The notes beneath the pieces were generated by a model that saw nothing but the letters and a program-made list of their open reading frames with translations, did no database searches and had not been told where the DNA came from. A stretch of 64,000 nucleotides of DNA from Sphingomonas lutea. GTDB lineage: Bacteria; Pseudomonadota; Alphaproteobacteria; Sphingomonadales; Sphingomonadaceae. Every line of letters starts with the position of its first letter. Position 1 is the first letter of the stretch. Of the stretch, positions 24,675 to 35,400 are shown piece after piece. A program made the translations under genes and the position numbers. The DNA lies in assembly GCF_014396785.1 (NCBI RefSeq), contig NZ_CP060718.1, positions 1 through 64,000 of the forward strand, in the 5' to 3' direction.

Positions 24675-25436
24675 TCAAGCCGGTTTCGGCGGCAGGCCGA
24701 TCAGGCTGACTTGTCGCCCATAGTCCGCCTCTCCCCGGTGTGTGGCGCGGCGGTAGGAATAGAATCGGTCGGGATCGGCATAGGTGTCGAGGTGGAGCGC
24801 TTCGACCAGAGCAATACCCGCTGCCCGCAACCGTTGACCGACATAGCCTTCCAGATCGAACTGCCGGCCAGCGAAGAAGCGCGCGTTACCGGCATCGGCG
24901 GCGATAAAGCGGTCGCGGAAGCCGTCGTCCACTTCATAAGAGGCTTGCGCGATGCATGGCCCGACGGCAGCAACGATGCGGTCGCGGCGCGCGCCGCGCG
25001 TTTCCATCACGGCGATCACGGCGTCGGTGACACCGCCGATGGCGCCTTTCCAGCCGGCATGGGCGGCGCCGATCACGCCCGCCTCGCGGTCGGCGAGAAG
25101 CACGGGCGCGCAGTCGGCCGTGAGGATGCCGAGCAGGATGCCGGGGCGGTCGGTCACCAGCGCATCGGCGTGCGGCCGATCGTCGTGCGGCCAGGCACGC
25201 GCGCAATAGACGGCTTCCGCGGAATGGATCTGATGGACCGTGGCAAGCTCGGCGCCGGGAAGGACGGCGGCGACGGCGCGCCGGCGATTCTCGACAATGG
25301 CCGCACGTTCGTCGTTGCTGCCGGTGCCGACGTTGAGGCCCGCGAGATCGCCCGTCGAGATCCCGCCCCGGCGCCCGAGGAACCCGTGCGGGTTCCCCGG
25401 CAGGGTCGACGCCATGATGACTTCGACGGAGCTCAT
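24675..25436 (-). CDS. pgeF: Peptidoglycan editing factor (laccase-domain, YfiH family)
   Basis: A 253-aa protein of the multicopper-oxidase-like YfiH/PgeF family. Conserved metal-site segments are TVHQIHSAEAV, LTADCAPVLLAD, GAAHAGWKGAIGG and AVGPCIAQASYEV. E. coli PgeF removes L-Ser wrongly placed in muropeptide stems; other members act on purine nucleosides. In operon with lgt, the MidA-like gene and the GNAT gene, with ATGA overlap at its start. Confidence 0.9.
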   Translation of the reverse strand: MSSVEVIMASTLPGNPHGFLGRRGGISTGDLAGLNVGTGSNDERAAIVENRRRAVAAVLPGAELATVHQIHSAEAVYCARAWPHDDRPHADALVTDRPGILLGILTADCAPVLLADREAGVIGAAHAGWKGAIGGVTDAVIAVMETRGARRDRIVAAVGPCIAQASYEVDDGFRDRFIAADAGNARFFAGRQFDLEGYVGQRLRAAGIALVEALHLDTYADPDRFYSYRRATHRGEADYGRQVSLIGLPPKPA

Positions 25437-25957
25437 GCATGCCCCTGCATGATGACGTGCCGCAGGATCAGGTCTTCATCCGCGTGGCTGCCGACCATGA
25501 AGTCATACTTCCCTACGATGTCGAATCCGTAACGCTCATAGAACCGGCGAGCTCGATGATTGTCGATGAAAACGGAAAGAACCAACTCTTGCGCACCGCG
25601 GGAAGAGGCCTTGTCGAGGATCCACCTCATCAGGGCATCGGCGATCCCCAGGCCGCGCGCGCTGCTCCTCAGATACAGGCGCCGCAGCTCGAGTGCCGGC
25701 ACATCCGTGTCATGCGGCAATCCCTTCGGCGCAAGCTCGATGAAACCAACGAGTTGGTGGTCGCTTTCGGCAACGCAGATGCTCACGTCGGGGTTGGCCA
25801 GATTTTCTTGCCATCTGGCGAGGGTGTTGCCGTCGAGGAACGCCTGCAGGTCCGCGGGACGATAAAGATGACCGAAGGTTTCGACGAAGGTTTCGGCGAA
25901 CAGGTCTTTCAGTGCTGCTGCATCGCAATCGACTGCGTCTCTGTAGGTGACGTTCAT
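25433..25957 (-). CDS. GNAT-family N-acetyltransferase
   Basis: A 174-aa acetyltransferase, ATG 25957 ([20 protein letters not shown]). Motif A of the GNAT fold is clear (LELRRLYLRSSARGLGIADA, acetyl-CoA loop R-x2-G-x-G/A), followed by GAQELVLSVFIDNHRARRFY and YERYGFDIVG. Substrate unknown. ATGA overlaps both neighbours in the lgt operon. Confidence 0.9.
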   Translation of the reverse strand: MNVTYRDAVDCDAAALKDLFAETFVETFGHLYRPADLQAFLDGNTLARWQENLANPDVSICVAESDHQLVGFIELAPKGLPHDTDVPALELRRLYLRSSARGLGIADALMRWILDKASSRGAQELVLSVFIDNHRARRFYERYGFDIVGKYDFMVGSHADEDLILRHVIMQGHA

Positions 25958-26931
25958 CTCAATCCCGCGAGCTCGGGCCATGCCGGCGATCGAATCGCCA
26001 TCACCTTGAATAGTTCGCCCATCTGATCTCGGCCCGTAAGGCGTTGCACCTGCGCCGCGAGCTCATCCGCGCGATCGGAGTTAGCGGCTGCCAACGCCGC
26101 CGCGCGTGCGCCGATGCCCAGCGCATTGAGCCATTCCCCCTGGCTGACGAGCGCCGACGCCACCGTGCCAGCCCCCGTCGCGGCGCGAGCGACGGCTTCG
26201 AAGTCGACATGCGACGTCAGATCCTGCTCGCCTGGGTCGGCCAGGACTGGCGAGTATCCGTGGCTGGAGACGGCCTGGAGCGTGTCGCCAGGGGCGCTGC
26301 GTGCATGACCATAATCGATGAACAAGGCGACACCGCCCTTGGCGGCAAGGCGGCTAGCGATCGCACCGACCGCCTGTTCGCGAGCCGGGGAGGTCTCCGT
26401 CACGTCCCCGTCTCGGTCGAAGGCAAGTCCGCCGGCCGCCACGAGCACGCGTCGCTCGGCCGCGCCGACCCATTGCTGGATCGGGAGAGCGTCGAGAAAT
26501 TCGTTGCCCACGAGAAGCAGCGGCTGGAGTGGGATGTCATCGATCGATTCGTGCCAGATTGCGCCCGTGACGGCCTCTTTCTGCGCATCCCGAAGCACCG
26601 GACTGGTTTCGACCAAATGCACCTGCCCCGCAAAACCTGCCGAACGCAGCACGCGCAAAGCGTCCGCCGCAAGCGTGCCGCGCCCCGGGCCAAGCTCGGC
26701 ATAAATGGCATCCGCGGGGGCGCCCGCGCGCATCCAGCAATCGGCCAGCGCCGCGCCCACCATTTCACCGAACATCTGGCTGACCTCGGGCGCAGTGGTG
26801 AAGTCGCCGCGTGCGCCAAACGGATCGCGCGTGCCGTAATAATATGCGTTGCAGGCGTCCATGAACGCCTCGACCGTGATCGGCCCTTCGGTGCCGATCC
26901 GTTCGCGCAGTGCCCGTTCGAGCGGGGTCAG
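25954..26931 (-). CDS. MidA-like class I SAM-dependent methyltransferase
   Basis: A 325-aa protein of the DUF185/NDUFAF7 family, whose mitochondrial member methylates an arginine of complex I. Family motifs are [20 protein letters not shown], the SAM loop [28 protein letters not shown], and [20 protein letters not shown]. No ATG lies near the expected N-terminus. The best fit is a CTG at 26931 giving (M)[12 protein letters not shown] and overlapping the lgt stop as CTGA. A longer frame reading into lgt is unlikely. Confidence 0.88.
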   Translation of the reverse strand: MTPLERALRERIGTEGPITVEAFMDACNAYYYGTRDPFGARGDFTTAPEVSQMFGEMVGAALADCWMRAGAPADAIYAELGPGRGTLAADALRVLRSAGFAGQVHLVETSPVLRDAQKEAVTGAIWHESIDDIPLQPLLLVGNEFLDALPIQQWVGAAERRVLVAAGGLAFDRDGDVTETSPAREQAVGAIASRLAAKGGVALFIDYGHARSAPGDTLQAVSSHGYSPVLADPGEQDLTSHVDFEAVARAATGAGTVASALVSQGEWLNALGIGARAAALAAANSDRADELAAQVQRLTGRDQMGELFKVMAIRSPAWPELAGLR

Positions 26932-27809
26932 GCAACGCTCTCCGCGCCGACCGTCGGCTCGACGCGGACGCGACGGCGCTTGGCGGTGAGCATCAGGTAT
27001 AGGCCGCCGACGATCATCGGCACCGACAGCCACTGGCCCATATGCAGGCCGGTCGCCTGGGTGAAGGCGACAAGCTGCTGGTCAGGTTCGCGGATGAACT
27101 CCACCCCGAAGCGGAACAGGCCGTAGAAGAAGATGAAGGCGCCGACGAGCTTGCCCGGCTGGTAGCGGGCGTCGGTCTTCCAGAACATCCACCACAGGAT
27201 GCCGAACAGGACGAGCCCTTCAAGGCCCGCCTCGTACAGCTGGCTTGGGTGGCGCGGGGGGCCGAGGACGCGCTCGCCGAACGGGCTGATCTCCTGGAAA
27301 CGGATCGCCCACGGCACCTGCGTCGGCGCGCCCCACAGCTCCTGGTTCACGAAATTGGCGAGCCGGCCGAAGAACAGGCCGAAGGGCACGCAGCACGCGA
27401 CATAATCGTGCACCCGCAGCCAGTTCAGCTTCTGCTTCCACGACAGATAGATGATACCGAGCGAGGTCCCGACGACCCCGCCGTGAAACGACATGCCGCC
27501 GTCCCAGAGCTTCAGGATCTCGAGCGGGTTTTCGAGATACTGGCCGAGATTGTAGAACAATACATAGCCCAGCCGCCCGCCAAGGATGATCCCGAGCGCG
27601 GCGTAGAAGACGAGGTCGTCGCCATGGCGACGGTCCATCGGCGAGCCGGGTCGTTTGAGCAGTCGCAGCAGGTACCAATAGCCAATGAAAATGCCGGCCA
27701 GATAGGCAAGGCTGTACCAGCGCAAGTCGAACGGACCGATCGACAAGGCGATGGGCGAAAGGCCTAGGTCCGGGAAGGCGACGAACGAACTACTATTGTT
27801 GACCTGCAA
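26928..27809 (-). CDS. lgt: Prolipoprotein diacylglyceryl transferase
   Basis: A 293-aa inner-membrane enzyme that transfers diacylglycerol from phosphatidylglycerol to the lipobox cysteine of prolipoproteins. The hallmark [10 protein letters not shown] and the lgt signature [16 protein letters not shown] (Arg, Asn, Glu of the active site) are present, as is [20 protein letters not shown] near the N-terminus. First gene of the minus-strand operon running to 22858. Several lipoproteins encoded in this window would be its substrates. Confidence 0.96.
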   Translation of the reverse strand: MQVNNSSSFVAFPDLGLSPIALSIGPFDLRWYSLAYLAGIFIGYWYLLRLLKRPGSPMDRRHGDDLVFYAALGIILGGRLGYVLFYNLGQYLENPLEILKLWDGGMSFHGGVVGTSLGIIYLSWKQKLNWLRVHDYVACCVPFGLFFGRLANFVNQELWGAPTQVPWAIRFQEISPFGERVLGPPRHPSQLYEAGLEGLVLFGILWWMFWKTDARYQPGKLVGAFIFFYGLFRFGVEFIREPDQQLVAFTQATGLHMGQWLSVPMIVGGLYLMLTAKRRRVRVEPTVGAESVA

Positions 27810-27875
27810 AGGACTTTCCCCTGAACCGAGTGCGCCTCATAAGAGGCGAGGCCGTAAAGGGCAAAAGGAGGGTGC

Positions 27876-29543
27876 GTGCAAAGCGAGCTCGACCGCAAAT
27901 ATGACGAGAACCTCGCGCGCTTGACCGCGCCGGGTGGGCGCCTGGTCATAAGCAAGGATGACAAGGGCCAGGCGATCGTGGCCAATTTCCCGCCGACGAT
28001 CCCCGGCCTGCTGCGCGCCTTTTGCAAGCTGAACGCGGACGCCGAGGCCGTCGTCTCGGGCGACGAGCGCTTCACCTTTGCTCAATTGGACGAGATTTCC
28101 GAGCGGCTTGCGCATGCCCTGGTGTCGCGCGGGATCGCCAAGGGCGACCGCGTCGGAATCGCAATGCGCAACTGCCCGGCGTGGATCGTCAGCTACATGG
28201 CGATCGTCAAGGCCGGCGGCGTCGCGACCCTGCTCAACGGCTGGTGGGAAGCGGGCGAGCTTCAGCATGCGCTCGAACTGACCGAGCCAGCGCTGATCCT
28301 GGCCGATGCACCGCGCGCCAAGCGCCTTGCGCAATGCCCGCGCCAATTTCCGACCATCGGCCTGGCCGTCGACCAGCCGATCGAAACCGCCCTGGCGGAG
28401 CTGTTCGAGGGCGCAGACCTTGCCGCCCCGCTGCCCGACATCGCACCGGATGACGATGCGACGATCCTCTTCACCTCGGGCTCCACCGGGGAGTCCAAGG
28501 GCGCGGTCTCGACGCATCGCGCGGTGACCACCGCAACCTACGCCTATGCAACAGGGCTGATGTGCCTGCTCGGCGTCCTCACCGAGGCGGGGCGCGCGCC
28601 GACCAGCCCGCCGCGCACCCTGCTCAGCGTGCCGCTGTTCCATGTCACCGGCGAAGTGCCGGTGATGCTCAACAGCTTCGTCGTCGCGCGCTGCATGGTG
28701 GTCATGCCCAAATGGGACGCGAGCGAAGCGCTGAGACTCATCGAAAAGGAAAAGATCACCTATTTCGTCGGCGTCCCGACCATGAGCCTCGAGCTCATGA
28801 CCCACCCCGACCGCGACAAATATGACTTGTCGTCGCTGCGCGACATCACCGCTGGCGGCGCGCCGCGGCCGATCAGCCATGTCGAGCGGCTGCAAAGCGA
28901 ATTCCCCGAGGCGCAGCCGGCACTGGGCTATGGCCTGACCGAAACCAACGCCGCGGGGTTCAGCAATTTCTGGGGCAATTATGCCGCCAAGCCCGCCTCC
29001 ACCGGCCGCGCACAGCTGCCCTATATCGAGGCCGCGATCCTCGGCGAGGGCGAACGCCACCTGCCGCCGCGCGAGGTCGGGGAAATCGCGATCCGCAGTG
29101 CGGCCAACATCAAGGGTTATTGGCGCAACCCGGAAGCGACCGCGGCGCTGTTCACGGCTGACGGCTACATTCGCACCGGCGACGTTGGCTATCTCGACGA
29201 GGACGGCTATTTGTTCATCGTCGACCGCAAGAAGGAAATCATCATCCGCGGCGGCGAAAACATCTCAGCCGCCGAGGTCGAGGCCGAATGCTATGCCTGC
29301 CCGGCGGTGGCCGAGGCAGCGGTGTTCGGCATGGCTGACGAGCGACTGGGCGAAGTGCCGATCGCGGTGATCTACGTCCGCGACGACGCCGAGCTGAGCG
29401 AAAGCGAACTGCGCGCGTTTCTCGACAGCCGGATTGCCAAGTTCAAGATTCCCGAACGCTTCATTTTTGCGACTGAGCCGTTGCCGCGGCTGGGCACGGG
29501 CAAGATCGATCGGCGATCGTTGAAGACCCAGTACGCCCATTGA
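27876..29543 (+). CDS. Acyl-CoA synthetase (class I adenylate-forming)
   Basis: A 555-aa fatty-acid or related acid CoA ligase. P-loop TILFTSGSTGESKG, A5 motif GYGLTETNAAG, A7-A8 RTGDVGYLDEDGYLFIVDRK and GGENISAAEVE, and the C-terminal catalytic Lys in GTGKIDRRSL are all intact. GTG 27876 is preceded by AAGGAGGG. The chain length specificity cannot be read. It overlaps hemH by TTGA. Confidence 0.9.
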   Translation: MQSELDRKYDENLARLTAPGGRLVISKDDKGQAIVANFPPTIPGLLRAFCKLNADAEAVVSGDERFTFAQLDEISERLAHALVSRGIAKGDRVGIAMRNCPAWIVSYMAIVKAGGVATLLNGWWEAGELQHALELTEPALILADAPRAKRLAQCPRQFPTIGLAVDQPIETALAELFEGADLAAPLPDIAPDDDATILFTSGSTGESKGAVSTHRAVTTATYAYATGLMCLLGVLTEAGRAPTSPPRTLLSVPLFHVTGEVPVMLNSFVVARCMVVMPKWDASEALRLIEKEKITYFVGVPTMSLELMTHPDRDKYDLSSLRDITAGGAPRPISHVERLQSEFPEAQPALGYGLTETNAAGFSNFWGNYAAKPASTGRAQLPYIEAAILGEGERHLPPREVGEIAIRSAANIKGYWRNPEATAALFTADGYIRTGDVGYLDEDGYLFIVDRKKEIIIRGGENISAAEVEAECYACPAVAEAAVFGMADERLGEVPIAVIYVRDDAELSESELRAFLDSRIAKFKIPERFIFATEPLPRLGTGKIDRRSLKTQYAH

Positions 29544-30565
29544 CGCTTGATCGCGGTGTGACCCCTCCCAACGACCATCCAGCGATCCCGGAACCGCAGA
29601 TCGGCGTTTTGCTGATCAACCTCGGCACGCCCGATGCGCCGGAGGCGAGCGCGGTACGCCGCTACCTCGCCGAATTCCTAAGCGACCCGCGCGTGGTGGA
29701 AATCCCGCGGCTCGCGTGGAAGCCGATCCTGCACGGCATCATCCTGCGCACGCGGCCGCGCAAGTCGGCGCATGCTTATGGCCAGGTGTGGACCAATGAA
29801 GGATCGCCGCTGGCGGTCGTTGCGCGGCGGCAGGCCAAGGCACTGCAGGCGCGGTTGGGCGATTCTGCGCGGGTCGAATATGCAATGCGCTACGGCAACC
29901 CCGGGATCGAATCGACCGTTGCGCGCCTGCGCGACGCGGGGTGCAACCGGATCCTCGCGGCGCCGCTCTATCCGCAATATTGTGCAGCGACGACCGCGAC
30001 TGCGAACGATGCCTTGTTCGGGGCATTGGCGCGCATGCGCGTGCAGCCGACATTGCGCATCCTGCCGCCATATTATGACGATGCCGTCTATATCGACGCG
30101 CTTGCCGCCAATCTGTCGCGCCAGTTGGCGGCGCTCGATTTCACGCCCGACCGCTTGTTGCTCAGCTTTCACGGCATGCCGCAACGGACGCTCGAGCTCG
30201 GCGATCCTTACCACTGCCACTGCCAGAAGACCGCGCGCCTCGTCGGCGAGAAGCTGGCGGTACCGACGGATATTGCGTTCCAGTCGCGCTTCGGGCGGGC
30301 CAAGTGGCTCGGCCCGGCAACCGATGCGACACTCGACGCTTATCCCGAGCGAGGCATCCGTCGCGTCGCGGTCGCAGCGCCGGGCTTTTCGGCCGACTGT
30401 CTCGAAACGCTGGAAGAACTGGGTATCCGCGGGCGCGACAGCTTCCTTGCCGCCGGCGGCGAGCGCTTCGCCCTGCTCGACTGCCTCAACGATTCAGCCG
30501 AAGGGATGACCATGCTGGAGCAGTTGGTCCGCCGGGAACTTGCAGGCTGGGTTCCCCGGACCTAA
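29540..30565 (+). CDS. hemH: Ferrochelatase
   Basis: A 341-aa enzyme inserting Fe2+ into protoporphyrin IX, last or next-to-last step of heme synthesis. Conserved LLINLGTPDAPEASAVRRYL, the catalytic His in LLLSFHGMPQRTL, and the Glu of PGFSADCLETLEELGI are present. The segment YHCHCQKTARLV places Cys residues that in some alphaproteobacterial members bind a 2Fe-2S cluster. TTG start at 29540 overlaps the preceding stop; the homologous fold begins at about residue 20. Confidence 0.95.
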   Translation: MTLDRGVTPPNDHPAIPEPQIGVLLINLGTPDAPEASAVRRYLAEFLSDPRVVEIPRLAWKPILHGIILRTRPRKSAHAYGQVWTNEGSPLAVVARRQAKALQARLGDSARVEYAMRYGNPGIESTVARLRDAGCNRILAAPLYPQYCAATTATANDALFGALARMRVQPTLRILPPYYDDAVYIDALAANLSRQLAALDFTPDRLLLSFHGMPQRTLELGDPYHCHCQKTARLVGEKLAVPTDIAFQSRFGRAKWLGPATDATLDAYPERGIRRVAVAAPGFSADCLETLEELGIRGRDSFLAAGGERFALLDCLNDSAEGMTMLEQLVRRELAGWVPRT

Positions 30566-30598
30566 GCGCCGCAGCGATCAACAATGGGAGAGGACAGC

Positions 30599-31321
30599 AT
30601 GGCTCGAGTGGCGATCGTCACCGGCGGCACGCGCGGTATCGGCGAAGCGATCAGCATGGCGCTGAAGGACATGGGCATGAATGTCGCGGCGAATTACGCC
30701 GGCAATGACGAGCGCGCGCGCGAATTCAGTGACCGCACCGGCATCCGCGCCTTCAAGTGGGACGTGTCCGACTATGACGCCTGCCAGGAAGGCGTACGCC
30801 AGGTCGAAAGCGAACTCGGGCCCGTCGACGTCCTCGTCAACAATGCCGGCATCACGCGCGACACGACGATGAAGCGCATGGATCACCAGAAGTGGCAGGA
30901 GGTCATCGACACCAATCTTGGCGGCTGCTTCAACATGGCCAAGGCGGTATTCGAAGGCATGGTCGGCCGCGGCTATGGGCGCATCGTCAACATCGGGTCG
31001 ATTAACGGCCAGGCGGGCCAGTACGGCCAGGTCAATTACGCCGCCGCCAAATCGGGCATCCACGGCTTCACCAAGGCGCTGGCACAGGAAGGCGCGCGCG
31101 CCGGCGTAACCGTCAATGCGATCGCGCCCGGCTACATCGACACCGACATGGTCGCTGCCGTGCCGCAGGAAGTGCTGGGCAAGATCATCGCCAAGATTCC
31201 GGTCAATCGTCTCGGCAAGGCGGAGGAGATTGCGCGCGGCGTTGCCTTCCTGGTCGACGAGAATGCGGGTTTCGTCACCGGATCGACCCTGTCGATCAAC
31301 GGCGGGCAGCACATGTACTGA
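30599..31321 (+). CDS. phaB: Acetoacetyl-CoA reductase (SDR)
   Basis: A 240-aa short-chain dehydrogenase. NADP-binding TGGTRGIG at about 8-15, NNAG motif, Ser of NIGSINGQ, and Y-x3-K in NYAAAKSG complete the catalytic set. The fit to PhaB (VINGYFQQ-like segments, KMYQQ-like end QHMY) is good: it reduces acetoacetyl-CoA to 3-hydroxybutyryl-CoA for polyhydroxybutyrate. ATG 30599 after GAGAGGAC is preferred over 30584. A PHA-granule protein gene is at 61389. Confidence 0.92.
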   Translation: MARVAIVTGGTRGIGEAISMALKDMGMNVAANYAGNDERAREFSDRTGIRAFKWDVSDYDACQEGVRQVESELGPVDVLVNNAGITRDTTMKRMDHQKWQEVIDTNLGGCFNMAKAVFEGMVGRGYGRIVNIGSINGQAGQYGQVNYAAAKSGIHGFTKALAQEGARAGVTVNAIAPGYIDTDMVAAVPQEVLGKIIAKIPVNRLGKAEEIARGVAFLVDENAGFVTGSTLSINGGQHMY

Positions 31322-31560
31322 TGGAGGCGGTTCGCTACGCCCCGCCGGTCAAGCGTTCCGTGCTGATCGCGGGCCATGCGACATCGGTCAGCCTGGAGCC
31401 GATCTTCTGGTATGCCCTTGAAGCCGCGGCACGTGCGGGCGGGGCGCCGATGAATGCCCTGGTCGCGGAGATCGATGCCGCGCGGCTCGATTCCCCGACG
31501 CCGCCCAACCTGACCTCAGCGATCCGCCAATGGCTGTTCGCGCGCACGCTCGACAGCTGA
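31321..31560 (+). CDS. Ribbon-helix-helix domain protein
   Basis: A 79-aa protein with a ribbon strand (KRSVLIAGHATSVSLEP) and two helices (IFWYALEAAARAGG, MNALVAEIDAARLD), as in the RHH_4 family common in alphaproteobacteria. Possible DNA-binding regulator. Start overlaps the phaB stop by one base. Its last 45 bases overlap, on the opposite strand, the 3' end of the ATP-grasp gene. Confidence 0.85.
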   Translation: MEAVRYAPPVKRSVLIAGHATSVSLEPIFWYALEAAARAGGAPMNALVAEIDAARLDSPTPPNLTSAIRQWLFARTLDS

Positions 31561-32394
31561 CCGCATCGCGGCGGCAAAAGGCGCGGCGGCCTCGGGCGCC
31601 TGTTCCAGGAACAGGGCCGGTTCGACCAGCTCCAGTTCGATGACCTGCAAACCACCATCATTGCCGATGACCAGGTCGACGCGCGCATATGTCGTGGAAA
31701 CAGGCGCAGCGGCCAACGCCGCGCGGGCGAGTTCGAGCGCGCCGTCGGGCGGATCGCAGCGGACGATGTAACCGCCCCATTCAGGCTGCACCCGAAACTC
31801 CCCGGCTCGCGGGACCTTGCTCACGGCGTGGCTGAAGCGCTCGCCGAAAAAGATCAAAGAATATTCTCCCGCGTCCGTGATCCGGTCTAGCCACGGCTGT
31901 ACGAGCATCCGCCAGCCGCGGACGAGGCCGGGGACAGGATCGCCCGGGCTTAGCCGATAGGTTCCGTAGGCACTCGCTGAAACCGTCGGCTTGACGACCA
32001 GATCGGCGGTTCCGAACTGCGTCCGCGCATGTTCCAGGGCCGCGTCGTCGAGCGAGGGAACGGTCAGCGTCGGTACCGTGGCAACGCCGCGTGCGGACAA
32101 TTCGGCAAGATAGGCCTTGTCACTGTTCCAACGCAGTGTCGCCGGAGCATTCTCCACCGGCACTCGCTCGCGCTCGAAGCGCTCGAGCAGGCGGAGCCAT
32201 TCGCCGAACCGCTGATGATAGCCCCAGGCAACCAGCGGCAGGAGGAGGTCAAATCCGGCAACACAACCCACGTCGTTCCACGGTGCCGTCGTGACATCAA
32301 ACCCCCCTTCCCGGAGCGCGCGAGCTTGAGGGTCGAACGCCCAGCGCCAGTCGACCGCATAATCGGCCGGCGGGACGAGGATCAGGGCGCGCAA
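31516..32394 (-). CDS. ATP-grasp domain protein (RimK/glutathione-synthase-like)
   Basis: A 292-aa protein from TTG 32394 (MRALILVPPADYAVDWRWAF). The middle and C-terminal parts have ATP-grasp character: DLVVKPTVSASAYGTYRL, RMLVQPWLDRITDAGEYSLI, then YARVDLVIGNDGGLQVIELE and LVEPALFLEQAPEAA, with the acidic metal ligands in DLV and ELE. It resembles DcsG-like members that form peptide-type bonds; the substrate is unknown. It lies 37 bases after the NAD-GDH stop on the same strand. No ATG is near the start, and longer frames overlap NAD-GDH. Confidence 0.78.
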   Translation of the reverse strand: MRALILVPPADYAVDWRWAFDPQARALREGGFDVTTAPWNDVGCVAGFDLLLPLVAWGYHQRFGEWLRLLERFERERVPVENAPATLRWNSDKAYLAELSARGVATVPTLTVPSLDDAALEHARTQFGTADLVVKPTVSASAYGTYRLSPGDPVPGLVRGWRMLVQPWLDRITDAGEYSLIFFGERFSHAVSKVPRAGEFRVQPEWGGYIVRCDPPDGALELARAALAAAPVSTTYARVDLVIGNDGGLQVIELELVEPALFLEQAPEAAAPFAAAMRSAVERAREQPLADR

Positions 32395-32431
32395 GGCTAG
32401 CGGGGGCGCACTTTGGCTCGCGATGACGGCC

Positions 32432-35400
32432 TCATCGCGACAAAAGAATGCGCGCCTGGCTTGCGATCTGCCCGAGCATCGAGGCGCTGACTTGCCCCTC
32501 GGCGCGCGCCCGCTCGACCAGCTTGCGGAACTGCGCGATTCGCTCGTGCTGAGCCTCAATCCAGGCCGTGACCGTGGCATCAGGGTCCTTGCCCCGATGG
32601 CGGGCGAGGAAGTCGATGCGGAGCTGCTCGAAATCGCGCGCCAGCCCGGCGGTCAGGAGCCGCTCCCACTGGTCGGACGGCACGAAGCGCGCGACCTGCT
32701 GCTGTGCCCAATCGACGCCCAGCGCTTCACCTAGAGTGGTATAGGCCCGGGTCAGCGCCAGCTCATCGCTCTTGCGGTCGGCGGCAAGCGCGGCGATCCC
32801 GAATATCCCGTCGAGCTCGTACAGGCGCACCAGCCCGCGAACGATGTCCTCACTTGCGCCAAGCGCAATCAACCGGTCGCGGCGCGCGGCGGCCTCATTG
32901 CGGACTTCAGAGCGGATCAGACGGGTTGCCTGTGACGCAATCTTGCGGACGCCCGGCTCCAGCCGCGCGCACAGCTTGCTGACGTTGGTCTCCCCACCGA
33001 CCGAGCGAAGCACGTCCGACAGATGCGCACGCACCGTTGCCGCGGCAATTGCGAACAACTCCACTCTAATGGCCTCGGGAAGCGAATCCTCCTCGATCTC
33101 CAGCCACAGCTTCTCAAGGTCGAGCAGCCGTTCGACGACCAGGAAGGCACTCACGACTTGCTGGAGCGAGGCGCCCTCTTCCTCCGTGAGGTCGAACGCC
33201 ATGCCCGGGCCAAGGCGATTGACCAGGCGATTGGCGACCTTGGTCGCGACAATCTCATGGCGCAGGCGGTGCGCGCGAATCGCCGCAGCATGGGCCTTGC
33301 GCATCGGCATGGGGAAAGCGTCGAACAATTGCGGCTCGAGCAATTTGTCGTCGGCCAGCTGCAGATCTTCCGCCGCATCCTGCAGCGCGATCTTGGAGAT
33401 CGAGAGGACCACGGCGAGCTCGGGCCGGGTCAGGCCGCGATTTTCCTGCGCACGGCGGATCAGGTCCTCGTTCGAAGCCAGCCCCTCGACCTTGCGGTCG
33501 AGCCGGCCCGTGGCTTCGAGCAGCTCGATCGTCCGGGCGAAGCGAGGCACGGCATGCGCACCGCCGGCTTCGGCGACCGAGAGAGCCAGCGATTGAAGCC
33601 GATTATCTTCAAGAACGAGCTCCGCCACGTCGTCGGTCATCTTGGCCAGCAAGGCATTGCGCTTGGCCTCGGTCAGGCGGCCCTCGCGCATTTCGCGGTT
33701 GAGCGGGATCTTGATGTTCACTTCATTATCCGAACAGTCGACGCCCGCGCTATTGTCGATGAAGTCCGTGTTGATGCGCCCGCCGTTCTCGGCGAATTCA
33801 ATCCGGCCCGCCTGCGTGATGGCCAGGTTCGCGCCCTCGCCAATGACCTTGGCGCGCACTTCGTCGGCACTGACGCGCAGCACGTCGTTGGCCGGGTCGC
33901 CGACATCGGCGTGCGATTGTGTGGAGGCCTTGATGTAGGTGCCGATGCCGCCGAACCACAACAGGTCGATGTCCGCCTTGAGGATCGCGTTGATCAGGCT
34001 CGTCGGGTCGAGCGAGCGGGCGTCGATGCCCAGCAGCTTGCGCATCTCGGCGCTGATCTCGATCGATTTTTCGGTGCGCGCGAACACCCCGCCGCCCTTG
34101 GAAATGAGGTCGCGGTCGTAATCGTCCCAGCTCGACCGCGGCAGCTCGAACATGCGCTTTCGCTCCGCCCAGCTCTTCTTCGCGTCGGGATTGGGATCGA
34201 TGAAGATGTGACGATGGTCGAACGCGGCGACGACCTTGATCGACTTGCTGAGCAGCATGCCGTTGCCGAACACGTCGCCCGACATGTCGCCGCAGCCGGC
34301 GACCGTGACATCGTCGGTCTGCACGTCGATGCCCATTTCCAAAAAGTGCCGCTGGACGGAAATCCACGCCCCACGCGCGGTGATTCCCATCGCCTTGTGA
34401 TCGTAGCCGTTCGATCCGCCGCTGGCGAAGGCGTCACCCAGCCAGAAATTGCGTTCGAGCGCGATGGCATTGGCGACGTCGGAGAAGGTCGCGGTGCCCT
34501 TGTCGGCGGCGACGACGAAATAGGGATCGTCGCCATCGTGGATGACGACGCCGTCGGGATGGACGACCTTGTCGTTGACGAGGTTGTCGGTGATCGACAG
34601 CAGTGAGCGGATGAAGATGCGATAGCTTTCGGTCCCTTCCGCAAGCCAGGCATCGCGATTGGTGATCGACGGCAATTGCTTGGGGTAGAAGCCGCCCTTG
34701 GCGCCCGTGGGCACGATCACCGCATTCTTGACCATCTGCGCCTTGACCAAGCCCAAGATTTCGGTGCGGAAGTCGTCACGCCGGTCCGACCAGCGCAGGC
34801 CGCCGCGGGCGATCGGCCCGCCGCGCAGGTGAATGCCTTCGATGCGCGGGCTGTAGACCCAAATCTCGCGCCACGGCACCGGTGCCGGCAGCCCGGGTAC
34901 GCGCGCGGAATCAATCTTGAACGCCAGCGCTTCGGCCGCTGCCGGTGCGAAGGCATTGGTGCGCAAGATCGCTTCGACCAATGCGCGCAGGCGCCGCAGG
35001 ATGCGGTCGTCGTCGATCGATCGGACCTTGGCTAGTGCGTCGTCGAGGCGTTGACGATTGCGCGCCACTTGCTTTTCGCGGTCTTCGGCCGCGGGATCGT
35101 GCGCGGCAACGAACAGGTCGACCAGCGCGCGCGTCGCATTGGGCGCGCGGCGCAGCGCATCGACGATCGTGATCAGGCCGAAGGAGCTTCCCGTCTGACG
35201 CAAATAGCGGAACCAGGCGCGCAGCCAGACGACCGCCTGCGTGCCGAGGCCGGCGTAGAGCACGAGCTGGTTGAACTCGTCATTTTCGGCGGCGCCGCAA
35301 AGCACGTTGGAGATTGCCTGTTCGATCTCCGGCAGGCGCGCGTTGATGGAAGCAAGGTCGGCTTCGCTTGCCACTTCGACGCGGAAGTCGTGGATAAAGC

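Noticed and set aside
33023..34606. 527-aa plus-strand frame
   Set aside because: Also antisense within NAD-glutamate dehydrogenase; no recognisable motif.
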